Assembly: GCA_008080565.1 (NCBI GenBank)
Contig: VIKE01000025.1
Coordinates: 1 to 32,877 of the forward strand
DNA length: 32,877 nucleotides
Origin: Rhodocyclaceae bacterium
Lineage (GTDB): Bacteria; Pseudomonadota; Gammaproteobacteria; Burkholderiales; Rhodocyclaceae
Direction of reading: 5' to 3'
The notes beneath the pieces are model-generated. The model was not told where the DNA came from. It saw only the letters and a program-made list of their open reading frames with translations, and ran no database searches. Positions 6,580 through 15,093 of this stretch are shown piece by piece. Within the stretch, counting starts at the first letter, position 1, and each line of letters opens with the position of its first letter. A program made the translations under genes and the position numbers.

Positions 6580-8751
6580 ATGCACGCCATGAAGGCTAAA
6601 CAACGTTTGATCGTCGCGGTGCTCGTTCTCGGTCTGCTCATGACCGGCCCGTTTGTCGTCACCTCGCTGCTCGTCTGGCTGGACATGAAAGAAGCCGAGC
6701 GCACCCTGCTGACCAATCTGCTGGTTTCCCGGCTGCCGGTCGGGACGATGATGACCCTGTTCGGTTTTGCCCTTGGCGTCGGGGTGCTGCACAAGCTGTT
6801 CAAGCAGTATGTCGAGGGCCTGTTGCGGATGGCCGAAACGCTGCGCCTGATGCTTGGCGCCAACCGCAATTTCCGTGTGACCATCGAAGGCCCGCCGGAG
6901 GTCCAGCAACTGGCTCAGGCGGCCAACGATCTGGCCGAACAGCGCGATGTCCTGATGGACGACGTTGATGCCCAGATCGCCACGGCCAAGGCCTCGGTCG
7001 AGGAAGAAAAGAACCGGCTGGCGGCGCTCATGTCCGAGCTTGCTCAGGCGGTCGTGGTGTGCAACCTAGACGGCCGCATCCTGCTCTACAACAACCGCGC
7101 CCGGCTGCAGTTCAAGGCGCTGTCGCAAGGCCCGACCTCGGTCGCCGGTGGCGCCCTGATCGGCCTTGGCCGTTCGATATTTTCCATTCTCGAAAAGAGT
7201 CAGGTCGATCATGCCGAGGAGGTCATTCGCCAGCGTCTGTCATCCGGCAAGACGGCGATCTCCAATTTCATCACGACGACGCGCGGCGGCCAGTTGCTGC
7301 GCGCCCAGATGGTGCCGGTACTCGCCGCCTCGGGCGACGAGGGCGAGGCTGCCATGTCCGGCTACGTGCTGACCGTCGAGAACATTACCCGCAGCATCGA
7401 GGAAGAAGAGCGTCGCGATCAGGCACTGCATTCGCTGACTCAGGGTAGCCGTTCGTCCATCGCCAATATCCGGGCCGCCGTCGCCAACCTGCTCGATTAC
7501 CCCGACATGGAGCCCGAACTGCGCGAACGTTTTCTCCGGGTGATCGACGACGAAGTCGCCAAGCGCAGCCAGGTCATTGACCAGACCATGAGCCAGTTTT
7601 CCGACGCCATCAAGACGCGCTGGCCGCTTGAAGACATTCTCGGCATCGACATCGTGGCTGCCGCCCAGCGCCGGATCGACGACAAGCTCAAGTTGCCGAC
7701 AAAAACCGAAGAAATCGACGATGCCCTGTGGATCAAGGCTGACAGCTTCTCGCTGGTCTTTGCGCTGGTCAGTCTGGCCTCCAAACTGCAGGATCATTAC
7801 GAACCGCGCGAACTGCGTTTCCGCCTGACTTCCGCCGGCAAGCTGGCCTACCTCGACCTGATCTGGGCCGGCCCGGCGATGTCGTCGGAAACCTTCTACA
7901 CCTGGGAAATGGAATCGATGCAGATTGGCAGTGAAAGCTCGCCGCTCAGCCTGCGCGATGTCATTGACCGGCATGGCGGTGAAATCTGGTACGAGCGCGA
8001 AAAGGCTGCGCACCGGGCCTTCTTCCGTTTCGTGCTGCCGGTGGCCGTGCCCGAACTTGAGAGCGAACCGGACGAGCGCAGCCGCGGCAAGGGGCGGCCC
8101 GAATACTACGATTTCGACCTCTTCAAGTTCGAGGACAAGAGCATCGACCTTGATCGCAAACTGTCCGATCTGACCTACACGGTGTTCGATACCGAAACGA
8201 CCGGCCTGGAGCCGTCCAAAGGCGACGAAATCATCCAGATCGGCGCCGCCCGCATCGTCAATAACCGTCTGCTGCGGCAGGAAACTTTCGACCAGATCGT
8301 TGACCCCGAAATCCCGCTCAAACCCGAGTCGATTCCCATCCACGGCATTACCGAAGACATGGTGCGCGGCAAGCCGAACATCGATGTCATCCTGCCCGCC
8401 TTCCACGAATTCTGCGAAGACACCGTGCTGATCGCCCACAACGCCGCTTTCGACATGCGTTTCCTGCAACTCAAGGAAGAGCGTACCGGCATCCGTTTCA
8501 CCCAGCCGGTACTCGATACGCTGCTGCTCTCGGCTGTCGTTCATCCCAATCAGGAATCGCACAAGCTCGACGTCATCCTTGAACGCCTCGGCATCACCAT
8601 CGGCACCCGGCACAATGCGCTCGAAGATGCGCTGGCAACCGGCGAAGTCTTCCTGAAACTGGTCAAGCTGCTCGAAGACAAGGGCATCGTGACCGTTCGC
8701 CAGGCGCTCGAAGCAGCCGAGAAAACCTATTTTGCCCGAGTCAAGTATTGA
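6580..8751 (+). CDS. Membrane PAS / degenerate kinase / DnaQ-like 3'-5' exonuclease fusion
   Basis: A 723-residue protein with an unusual domain order. Two membrane helices lie at about 8-30 and 52-72, then a HAMP-like and coiled-coil region (about 75-150), a PAS-like domain (about 150-275), a dimerisation/ATPase region that looks like a decayed histidine kinase (about 280-500), and a DEDDh exonuclease domain (about 530-700). The kinase H-box is lost: ALHSLTQGSRSSIANIR aligns with HELRTPLTSIR but has no His-Glu at the acceptor site. The C-terminal HGGEIWYE segment still resembles a kinase end. The exonuclease looks intact: D537-T-E539 in FDTETTG (Exo I), D625 in AHNAAFD (Exo II), and H678/D683 in HNALEDA (Exo III). 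A second possible start is ATG 6589, which has slightly better spacing from TTGGA. It sits in an operon-like row with the sensor and the DUF294 genes. Confidence 0.82.
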   Translation: MHAMKAKQRLIVAVLVLGLLMTGPFVVTSLLVWLDMKEAERTLLTNLLVSRLPVGTMMTLFGFALGVGVLHKLFKQYVEGLLRMAETLRLMLGANRNFRVTIEGPPEVQQLAQAANDLAEQRDVLMDDVDAQIATAKASVEEEKNRLAALMSELAQAVVVCNLDGRILLYNNRARLQFKALSQGPTSVAGGALIGLGRSIFSILEKSQVDHAEEVIRQRLSSGKTAISNFITTTRGGQLLRAQMVPVLAASGDEGEAAMSGYVLTVENITRSIEEEERRDQALHSLTQGSRSSIANIRAAVANLLDYPDMEPELRERFLRVIDDEVAKRSQVIDQTMSQFSDAIKTRWPLEDILGIDIVAAAQRRIDDKLKLPTKTEEIDDALWIKADSFSLVFALVSLASKLQDHYEPRELRFRLTSAGKLAYLDLIWAGPAMSSETFYTWEMESMQIGSESSPLSLRDVIDRHGGEIWYEREKAAHRAFFRFVLPVAVPELESEPDERSRGKGRPEYYDFDLFKFEDKSIDLDRKLSDLTYTVFDTETTGLEPSKGDEIIQIGAARIVNNRLLRQETFDQIVDPEIPLKPESIPIHGITEDMVRGKPNIDVILPAFHEFCEDTVLIAHNAAFDMRFLQLKEERTGIRFTQPVLDTLLLSAVVHPNQESHKLDVILERLGITIGTRHNALEDALATGEVFLKLVKLLEDKGIVTVRQALEAAEKTYFARVKY

Positions 8752-8758
8752 GGCCGGA

Positions 8759-9814
8759 ATGAACTCCGACTTTACCTTGCCCTGTCGACAGCAACTTGAG
8801 CTCGTGACCGCGTTGAATGCGCTGTCCGATCTCAACGCCGCCCCCGCGCTTGCCGGGCGCCAGCGCGACTACTTGCTCAGCGCGGCGGGGGGTGGTCTCG
8901 ACGGGCTCGCTGCGACGCGGCTGATTTCCGTCTTCAATGACCGCTTGACGAGCAAAGTCATCGAATTGACCGCTCGCCGCCATCGTCTGCCGCCGGTGGC
9001 CTGGTGCTGGCTGGCGCTGGGCTCCGAAGGACGGCACGAACAGACTTTTGTCACCGATCAGGACAACGGTCTGATTTTCAACGCGACCAGCGAGCAGGAG
9101 GCGGGTGCCCTGCGCCAGATCTTCCTGCCCTTCGCCCAGGAGGTAAACCAGCATCTGGCTAACTGCGGTTTCGCCTTGTGTACCGGGCAGATCATGGCCG
9201 GGAACCCGGCCTGGTGTCTGTCGCTCGACGAGTGGCGCGAAAAGTTCATCGACTGGGTGCGTCGCCCCGAGCCCGAAGCGCTGCTCAATGCCAGCATCTT
9301 TTTCGACCTGCGCCCCCTGTTCGGCGAACTGGCACTGGGCGAAAAACTGCGTACCGTGCTGCTGTCGATGACAGTGGCTACGCCATCCTTCCAGCACCTC
9401 ATGGCGGCCAATGCGCTGCAGGTCGATGTCCCTCTCAATTTTCGCGGCGATATCGCGGTCGGCGAGGGCGACAGCGTTGATCTGAAGAAGTATGGCAGTC
9501 GGATCTTTGTGGACGCGGCACGCATCTTTGCGCTGTCTTCCGGAACGCAGGCGGTCAGTACGGCGGAACGCCTGCGTCAGGCCGGTTCGTCGGTTGGCCT
9601 GCCGGCCGCCGAGATTGCTGCGGTCGACGCCGCTTTTTCACAACTTTTGCGCTTGCGGCTGGCGCAGCAGATCGAAGCCGCAGGCCGAGGGGAGCCTGGT
9701 GGGTATGGCCTGAAACCCGCCGCGCTGCATGATGTCGATCGGGCCATTTTGCGTGAGACATTGAGGCAGGCAAAGCGTCTGCAGCAGCGTCTCAAGTTAA
9801 ACTATGCACTCTAA
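8759..9814 (+). CDS. DUF294 nucleotidyltransferase-like protein without CBS domains
   Basis: A 351-residue protein. I chose ATG 8759, with GAGG 5 bases upstream, over an earlier in-frame ATG at 8732 that lies inside the preceding gene. The nucleotidyltransferase core GSEGRHEQ (residues 88-95) and TDQDNG (D100 onward) is clear, followed by the DUF294 C-terminal substrate-binding-type region (about 215-345). These are relatives of the GlnD/GlnE nucleotidyltransferase fold; the substrate is unknown. The whole protein parallels the C-terminal half of the next gene, with shared segments such as IMAxNPxWCL and YGSRIFVDxARI. It is therefore a tandem paralogue lacking the cNMP-binding and CBS modules. 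The start lies 7 bases after the stop of the exonuclease fusion, so they are co-transcribed. Confidence 0.8.
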   Translation: MNSDFTLPCRQQLELVTALNALSDLNAAPALAGRQRDYLLSAAGGGLDGLAATRLISVFNDRLTSKVIELTARRHRLPPVAWCWLALGSEGRHEQTFVTDQDNGLIFNATSEQEAGALRQIFLPFAQEVNQHLANCGFALCTGQIMAGNPAWCLSLDEWREKFIDWVRRPEPEALLNASIFFDLRPLFGELALGEKLRTVLLSMTVATPSFQHLMAANALQVDVPLNFRGDIAVGEGDSVDLKKYGSRIFVDAARIFALSSGTQAVSTAERLRQAGSSVGLPAAEIAAVDAAFSQLLRLRLAQQIEAAGRGEPGGYGLKPAALHDVDRAILRETLRQAKRLQQRLKLNYAL

Positions 9815-9828
9815 TAAATGAGGTTGTC

Positions 9829-11817
9829 GTGACTACGCAACAGCAAACAGGGCAGGAAAAAGAACAAGTACAAGAACAGGCCGTTGGCCAGGTTGAAATG
9901 TCGCTGCGTCAGGATGGGCGCAGCCGAATGGCCGGCAACACGCAGGCTTTCCTGCGTAACCACGCGCCATTCAACAAGATGCAACCCGATGCCCTGCAGC
10001 GTTTCGCCGAAAAGGCGCAGATTGTTTTTTACGCCGCCGGCAGCGAGATTGTCGGGCCGGATTCCGGCAAGGTCCGTTTTTTCTACCTCATCGAATCCGG
10101 CAAGGTGCAGGCGCGCCAGGCGGGCGAAGTAACGGTCACCGAATATTCCATCCTCAGTCTTGGGGCCGGGGAGAGCTTCCCGATCGGTGCCGTCACCGCG
10201 GGGCGGCCATCGACCAACCTGTACACCGCCGTTGAAGATACCTTCTGCTACCAGTTGCCGGCCGACGATTTCCTCGCTCTGCTGACCTCCAGCCCTGAAT
10301 TCAATCTGTTCTGCACGCGCTACATTGCCAGCCTGCTCGACCAGTCGCGTCGCCAGTTGCAACTGCAATTCTCCCAACGCGCCAGCGAGCAGCAAACGCT
10401 CAATTCGCCGCTGGCCGGCATCGGTTCGCGCTCGCCGATCACTGTGTCGCCCGATACGCCCTTGCGCGCCGCGCTCGAAACCATGTCGAAAGCCGGTGTC
10501 GGTTCGCTGGTCGTCGCCGGTGAAGACCGCAAGGCCGTTGGCGTATTCACGCGAACAGATCTGCTCGATCGCGTCGTCCTCGCCGAACTGCCGCTGACCA
10601 CGCCAGTCGGCCAGGCGATGTCGCCGAATCCGTTCATGATCGAAGAGCATGCCACGGCTTACGATGCGATGTTCGCCATGGCAACGCATGGCATTCGCCA
10701 CGTGCTGGTGACTGATGCCGAAGGCAAGCTGACCGGCGTCGTTTCCGAGCGCGATCTGTTCTCGCTGCAGCGCGTCGGTTTGCGCCAGATTCGCCAGTCG
10801 ATCGACGGCGCCCGCAATGTCGAGGCCTTGCAGCAGGCTGCCGCCGATGTACGCCAGCTGTCGTTCAACATGCTCGCCCAGGGCGTCGGGGCCGAACAGC
10901 TGACCCAGTTCATCTCGGCGCTCAACGATGCGCTGACCCGCCGCGTTATCCAGCTCAATCTGGAAAACCACAATTTCGACGGCATCGAATGGGCCTGGCT
11001 GGCCTTCGGTTCGGAAGGCCGCGACGAGCAGACCTTCAGCACCGATCAGGATAACGGCATCGTCTTCGCGCCGCCGGAAGGTGCTTCGGTCGACGTCTTG
11101 AAGCAGCGTTTTCTGGCCTACGCGCTCGACGTCAACAACGACCTCGACCGCGTCGGCTTCCCGCTGTGCAAGGGCAACATCATGGCCAGCAACCCGCAAT
11201 GGTGTCTGACCCTTGACGAGTGGAAAGACCAGTTCGCCAACTGGATTCGCATGCCGCAGCCCGATGCGCTGCTCAACGCCACCATCTTTTTCGATTTCCG
11301 CGCGCTCTACGGCAAGTCCGAACTGGCCGATGCGATGCGCCGCCACCTGCTGGCGCAGACCGCATCGAACCCGATGTTCCTGCGCGCCATGGCCAAAAAT
11401 GCCCTCGACGTCGAACCGCCGCTCGGCAAGATTCGCGATTTCCTGACCGATCTCGAACCAGGGCATCCGGGCAAGATCGACCTCAAGAAATACGGCTCGC
11501 GTATTTTCGTCGACGTCGCCCGCATCTACGCCATGGCCAGCGGCGTGCACAACACCAATTCGATCCAACGCCTGCGGCTGGCCGCGCAGCGGCTGTCGAT
11601 TCGCAGCGACGAAATCAACGCCGTCCTCGAAGGCCTGAATTTCATCCAGCTGCTGCGCTTGCAGCACCAGTATCTCGAAGGTGAACCCGGCACGCAGGGC
11701 GACAACCTGATCGATCCGGATACGCTCAATGAGCTGGACCGCCGCATCCTGAAAGAATCCTTCCGTCAGGCCCGCAAGATCCAGACGCGCCTCAAACTCG
11801 ACTACCAGGTGCAATGA
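9829..11817 (+). CDS. cNMP-binding / CBS-pair / DUF294 nucleotidyltransferase-like protein
   Basis: A 662-residue protein with a GTG start at 9829 behind GAGG (9819-9823); the nearer ATG at 9818 hits a stop at once. Domains: cyclic-nucleotide-binding-like barrel (about 35-150), CBS pair (about 190-310; RTDLLDR and SERDLFS mark the ends of the two repeats), nucleotidyltransferase core GSEGRDEQ (394-401) with TDQDNG (D406), and the DUF294 C-terminal domain (about 510-650). From family knowledge, CBS pairs bind adenine nucleotides, so the protein may couple energy state to modification of a partner. Similar genes accompany acetate-type symporters and CrbS-like sensors in gammaproteobacteria, as far as I recall. 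It overlaps the next gene by 4 bp (ATGA, 11814-11817). Confidence 0.87.
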   Translation: MTTQQQTGQEKEQVQEQAVGQVEMSLRQDGRSRMAGNTQAFLRNHAPFNKMQPDALQRFAEKAQIVFYAAGSEIVGPDSGKVRFFYLIESGKVQARQAGEVTVTEYSILSLGAGESFPIGAVTAGRPSTNLYTAVEDTFCYQLPADDFLALLTSSPEFNLFCTRYIASLLDQSRRQLQLQFSQRASEQQTLNSPLAGIGSRSPITVSPDTPLRAALETMSKAGVGSLVVAGEDRKAVGVFTRTDLLDRVVLAELPLTTPVGQAMSPNPFMIEEHATAYDAMFAMATHGIRHVLVTDAEGKLTGVVSERDLFSLQRVGLRQIRQSIDGARNVEALQQAAADVRQLSFNMLAQGVGAEQLTQFISALNDALTRRVIQLNLENHNFDGIEWAWLAFGSEGRDEQTFSTDQDNGIVFAPPEGASVDVLKQRFLAYALDVNNDLDRVGFPLCKGNIMASNPQWCLTLDEWKDQFANWIRMPQPDALLNATIFFDFRALYGKSELADAMRRHLLAQTASNPMFLRAMAKNALDVEPPLGKIRDFLTDLEPGHPGKIDLKKYGSRIFVDVARIYAMASGVHNTNSIQRLRLAAQRLSIRSDEINAVLEGLNFIQLLRLQHQYLEGEPGTQGDNLIDPDTLNELDRRILKESFRQARKIQTRLKLDYQVQ

Positions 11818-12485
11818 CCATGCTCGGCCTCAAGAAATTCCTGTTCCGGGGCAGTGCACAAGCCAATCTGCCGGACGACGTGCGGGCGTCTCTCGACGTC
11901 TGGCGGGCCAGCAAGGCGCCGCCGCTCGACGATCTGCACTTTCACACCCGCTATGTCGTGGTCGACATCGTCAGCAGTGGTTCGAATCCCGAAAGCGATC
12001 AATTGCTCGGCATCGCTGCCAGCTCGGTGTGGAAAGGGGCCATCCAGCCGGACGACACCTTCTATGTCGATTTCTCGACCCTGGACGGCGAGGGTTCCAC
12101 GGTCGACCGGGAATTAACGGCGTTTTTGCTGTTTGCCGCCAAGGCGCCGCTGGTCACCTACCATATTCCCTATGTCGGCGGCTTTCTGCAGCGCGCCTTC
12201 AAGGAGCGGCTGGGTGTCGATTTTCAGCCGCAGTGGGTCGATCTGGCCTGGCTGTTGCCGTCGATGTTCGAGGACAAGGGCGATTCGGTCATGCCGCTCG
12301 ACCACTGGATCGAGATCTTCGGTCTCGATACCGGTAGCGGCCGACGCGATGCGATGGCCAACACCCTGCTGCTGGCGCGCATTTTCCAGATGATGACGGT
12401 GCGTGCGGTGGGCAAGCAGATCGACACGGCGGCTCATTTGATCGACGAATCGCGGGCCAGCAGCTTCCTGCGGCGCAACCACTAA
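11814..12485 (+). CDS. Degenerate DnaQ-like exonuclease-fold protein
   Basis: A 223-residue protein whose middle and C-terminal parts follow the exonuclease fold but with most catalytic positions changed. Exo I reads VVVDIVSSG (D51 kept, the expected glutamate is V53). Exo II reads YHIPYVGGFL around H117, with no aspartate. In Exo III, RRDAMANTLLLARIF has arginine and asparagine where His and Asp are expected. Nuclease activity is therefore unlikely; a binding or regulatory role is more plausible. It overlaps the CBS/DUF294 gene by 4 bp, and the symporter gene begins 9 bases after its stop. A DnaQ-like protein encoded beside a CBS/DUF294 protein is a recurring neighbourhood of acetate-type transport clusters; here the nuclease function seems to have moved to the fusion at 6580-8751. 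Confidence 0.72.
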   Translation: MTMLGLKKFLFRGSAQANLPDDVRASLDVWRASKAPPLDDLHFHTRYVVVDIVSSGSNPESDQLLGIAASSVWKGAIQPDDTFYVDFSTLDGEGSTVDRELTAFLLFAAKAPLVTYHIPYVGGFLQRAFKERLGVDFQPQWVDLAWLLPSMFEDKGDSVMPLDHWIEIFGLDTGSGRRDAMANTLLLARIFQMMTVRAVGKQIDTAAHLIDESRASSFLRRNH

Positions 12486-12494
12486 AGTCGCCGG

Positions 12495-14531
12495 ATGTTT
12501 GCTTCACTGACCAGGCTGCAGCGTTACTACCTGTATTACACCTGCGGCTTCCTGTCATTCATCGGGGCGCTGGCGGTACTCGAACAGCACGGCATGCCGC
12601 CGCGCTGGATCGGCTATGCCTTCCTGTGTTTCACCATTTCGATGTACGCGCTGATCGGCATCGTCTGCCGGACCTCGGATGTCTCCGAGTACTACGTTGC
12701 CGGGCGCCGCGTGCCGGCCTTCTTCAACGGCATGGCGACCGGCGCCGACTGGATGAGCGCCGCCTCGTTCATCGGCCTGGCCGGAACCCTCTACCTGTCG
12801 GGCTTTCAGGGGCTGGCCTACGTCATTGGCTGGACCGGCGGTTTCGTGCTGGTCGCACTGCTCCTCGCGCCATATCTGCGCCGCTTTGGTCAATACACCA
12901 TTCCCGACTTTCTCGGCGCCCGCTATGGTGGTAACGCGATTCGCTTGGTCGCCGTTGCCGCCGCCATCCTGGCTTCTTTCGTGTACGTCGTGGCGCAGAT
13001 TTATGGCGTTGGCGTCATTACCAGCCGCTTTGTCAGCCTGCAATTCGAAATTGGTGTGTTCGTCGGTTTGGCCGGCATCCTCGTTTGTTCGTTTCTGGGG
13101 GGCATGCGGGCGGTCACATGGACGCAGGTGGCTCAGTACCTGATCCTGATCATCGCCTATGTGACGCCGGTCGCCATCCTGTCCTACAACGTTACCGGCA
13201 ATCCGGTGCCGCAACTGGTCTATGGCCAGGTTCTTCAGCAGGTTACCAAACTGGAGAATCGCCTGTTCCAGAGTCCGGTTGAGGTGGAAGTCCGCGAGCT
13301 TTACCGCGAACGGGCGGATCTCTACGCCCAGAAGATCATGCAGTTGCCGCAATCGCTGAATTTCGAGCGCGAAAACCTGTCGGCACAGATCAACCAGCTC
13401 AAGGCCAGCGACGCCCAGATGAAGGATATTGTGGCGCTCGAACGGCAGTACCGGGATCTGCCCCACGATCCGGATCAGGCGAGGGCGCGTTGGGAATATG
13501 CGATGTTTTCTGCGGTTGAACGTAGCAAAACGCCGATTCATCACGCTGAGGCCTTTCCCGGCGAGACGGTCGAGGAGCAGAACATCATGCGCGTCAATTT
13601 TCTCGCGCTGATCTTTTGCCTGACGGTCGGGACGGCCGCCTTGCCGCACGTACTGACCCGCTACTACACGACGCCCACCGTTCGCCAGGCACGCGAATCG
13701 GTGTTCTGGTCGCTGTTGTTCATCCTCTTGCTTTACATCACCGCGCCAGCCTACGCGGTCTTCGCCAAGTACGAGGTGCTCTCCCATCTGGCCGAAATAC
13801 CGATCACCAAATTGCCCGGCTGGGTGGCCGCCTGGGCCAAGATCGGGCTGGTCAGCATCGAAGACATCAACGCCGACGGTATCCTGCAACTGGCTGAACT
13901 ATCGCTCAATCCGGACGTCATAGTACTCGCCACCCCGGAAATCGCCGGCATGCCCTACGTCGTCTCCGGCCTGGTGGCGGCCGGCGGTCTGGCCGCTGCC
14001 CTGTCCACCGCCGACGGCCTGTTGCTGACCATTACCAGCTCGCTGTCGCACGACGTTTATTACCGCATCTTCCGTCCTGATGCGTCGACCCAGTTCCGGC
14101 TGGTCATCTCGAAGTCGATGCTGCTGGTCGTCGCCATTCTCGCCGCCACGGTTGCCGCCCAAAAACCAGGAACAATCCTGTCCATGGTTTCCTGGGCCTT
14201 TTCCATTGCCGGCTCCGCCTTCTTCCCGGCGCTGGTGCTCGGCATATTCTGGGAAAGGGCGACCCGTGCCGGCGCGCTGACCGGCATGGTCGTCGGCATT
14301 CTGCTGTCGATCTATTACATCATTCGCGTCGAATTCGACAGCATTCCCATTCTCGGCATCAGCGGTTTTGGCATGGATCCGTGGTTCCACATCCAATCGA
14401 CCTCCGGTGGCCTGTTTGGAGTCATCGCCGGTTTTATAACGATCATTGTGGTCAGCCTGTTCACCAAACCGGATCCTCGGGCAGCCAGCTTCCTCAGCAC
14501 CATCCGTTTCCGGAATGGAGACGCGCCGTGA
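12495..14531 (+). CDS. Na+/solute symporter, large VC_2705-type (acetate-transporter-like)
   Basis: A 678-residue sodium:solute symporter with about 13 hydrophobic segments. Typical SSS signatures include SEYYVAGRRVPAFFNGMATG near residue 65 and GLAAALSTADGLLLTITSS near residue 495. A long hydrophilic insert (about 240-365, charged and probably helical) separates early and late membrane segments, as in the VC_2705 subfamily, which is longer than ActP (about 550 residues). A small DUF4212 protein follows with a 4-bp overlap (GTGA), the usual partner of this subfamily. The substrate is likely a small carboxylate such as acetate, inferred from acs and the CrbS-like sensor in the same cluster. 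The sequence alone does not fix the substrate. Confidence 0.87.
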   Translation: MFASLTRLQRYYLYYTCGFLSFIGALAVLEQHGMPPRWIGYAFLCFTISMYALIGIVCRTSDVSEYYVAGRRVPAFFNGMATGADWMSAASFIGLAGTLYLSGFQGLAYVIGWTGGFVLVALLLAPYLRRFGQYTIPDFLGARYGGNAIRLVAVAAAILASFVYVVAQIYGVGVITSRFVSLQFEIGVFVGLAGILVCSFLGGMRAVTWTQVAQYLILIIAYVTPVAILSYNVTGNPVPQLVYGQVLQQVTKLENRLFQSPVEVEVRELYRERADLYAQKIMQLPQSLNFERENLSAQINQLKASDAQMKDIVALERQYRDLPHDPDQARARWEYAMFSAVERSKTPIHHAEAFPGETVEEQNIMRVNFLALIFCLTVGTAALPHVLTRYYTTPTVRQARESVFWSLLFILLLYITAPAYAVFAKYEVLSHLAEIPITKLPGWVAAWAKIGLVSIEDINADGILQLAELSLNPDVIVLATPEIAGMPYVVSGLVAAGGLAAALSTADGLLLTITSSLSHDVYYRIFRPDASTQFRLVISKSMLLVVAILAATVAAQKPGTILSMVSWAFSIAGSAFFPALVLGIFWERATRAGALTGMVVGILLSIYYIIRVEFDSIPILGISGFGMDPWFHIQSTSGGLFGVIAGFITIIVVSLFTKPDPRAASFLSTIRFRNGDAP

Positions 14532-14779
14532 TCTCAAAAGCCAACCTTCACTGGCGCAAGACGCGGCGCCTGACCTTTACCCTCATTTGCTTCTGGCTGT
14601 TCATAACCTTTGGCCTGACCTGGTTCGCCCGAAGCATCAACGAGGTAGTCATCCTCGGCTTTCCACTGGGTTTCTACATGGCCGCTCAAGGCGCCCTGGT
14701 CCTCTACCTGATGATCATCTGGTGGTACAACCGGCAGATGAAAAAACTTGACGCAGAATTCGGTGTCGACGACTTCTGA
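14528..14779 (+). CDS. DUF4212 symporter small subunit
   Basis: An 83-residue protein starting at GTG 14528, with GGAG at 14517-14520, and overlapping the symporter stop (GTGA). It begins MISKANLHWRKTRRLTFTL, has two membrane helices (about 15-38 and 46-68), and ends with a charged tail. Length, the HWRKT start and the position after a VC_2705-type symporter match the DUF4212 (sodium/substrate symporter small subunit) family, which is presumed to form a complex with the transporter. Confidence 0.87.
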   Translation: MISKANLHWRKTRRLTFTLICFWLFITFGLTWFARSINEVVILGFPLGFYMAAQGALVLYLMIIWWYNRQMKKLDAEFGVDDF

Positions 14780-14788
14780 GCGCCGGCA

Positions 14789-15058
14789 ATGAGCCTTTTT
14801 CTGATCAGCGCGTTGCGGGCGATTGTCGAAATGCTCGGCCTTTGTCTGATCGGGCAGGGGATGCTCTATCTGATAGCCGGCCGGCAAAGGGCTGGCAACC
14901 GCGTCTACCAACTTTTTTCCTTGATCACCAAGACACCTCGCCGGATTGTGGCGACGGTTCTACCGCGTTCCGCAAGTGAAGTGCTCGTAGGTATCCTGAC
15001 CTTTGCGATTGTCCTGATTCTCTGGCTGGGACTCGCTTTTGTCCGAAAGTTTGTTTGA
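14789..15058 (+). CDS. Small hydrophobic protein, unknown
   Basis: An 89-residue protein 9 bases after the DUF4212 gene, so probably the last gene of the operon. It has hydrophobic segments at about 5-30 and 64-86, joined by a basic loop (RQRAGNRVYQLF...KTPRR). I do not recognise the family. The location suggests a membrane accessory of the symporter system. Its stop (15056-15058) overlaps the -35 element of the tRNA-Ser promoter. No intrinsic terminator lies between it and the tRNA, so operon transcripts could read into the tRNA and stop at the hairpin at 15194-15221. Confidence 0.65.
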   Translation: MSLFLISALRAIVEMLGLCLIGQGMLYLIAGRQRAGNRVYQLFSLITKTPRRIVATVLPRSASEVLVGILTFAIVLILWLGLAFVRKFV

Positions 15059-15082
15059 CCAAGCGGCCTCTTCTGCTACAAT
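15055..15082 (+). promoter_or_regulatory. Sigma70-type promoter of tRNA-Ser
   Basis: TTGACC (15055-15060) and TACAAT (15077-15082) are separated by 16 bases, with a GC-rich stretch (GCGCGGC) just after the -10 box, as expected for growth-rate-regulated stable RNA promoters. The tRNA starts 12 bases after the -10 box. Confidence 0.8.
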
Positions 15083-15093
15083 GCGCGGCTTCC

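Noticed and set aside
9811..11814. A 667-residue minus-strand open frame
   Set aside because: It lies fully antisense to the CBS/DUF294 gene, which has clear domains; long antisense frames are expected from GC-rich third positions.
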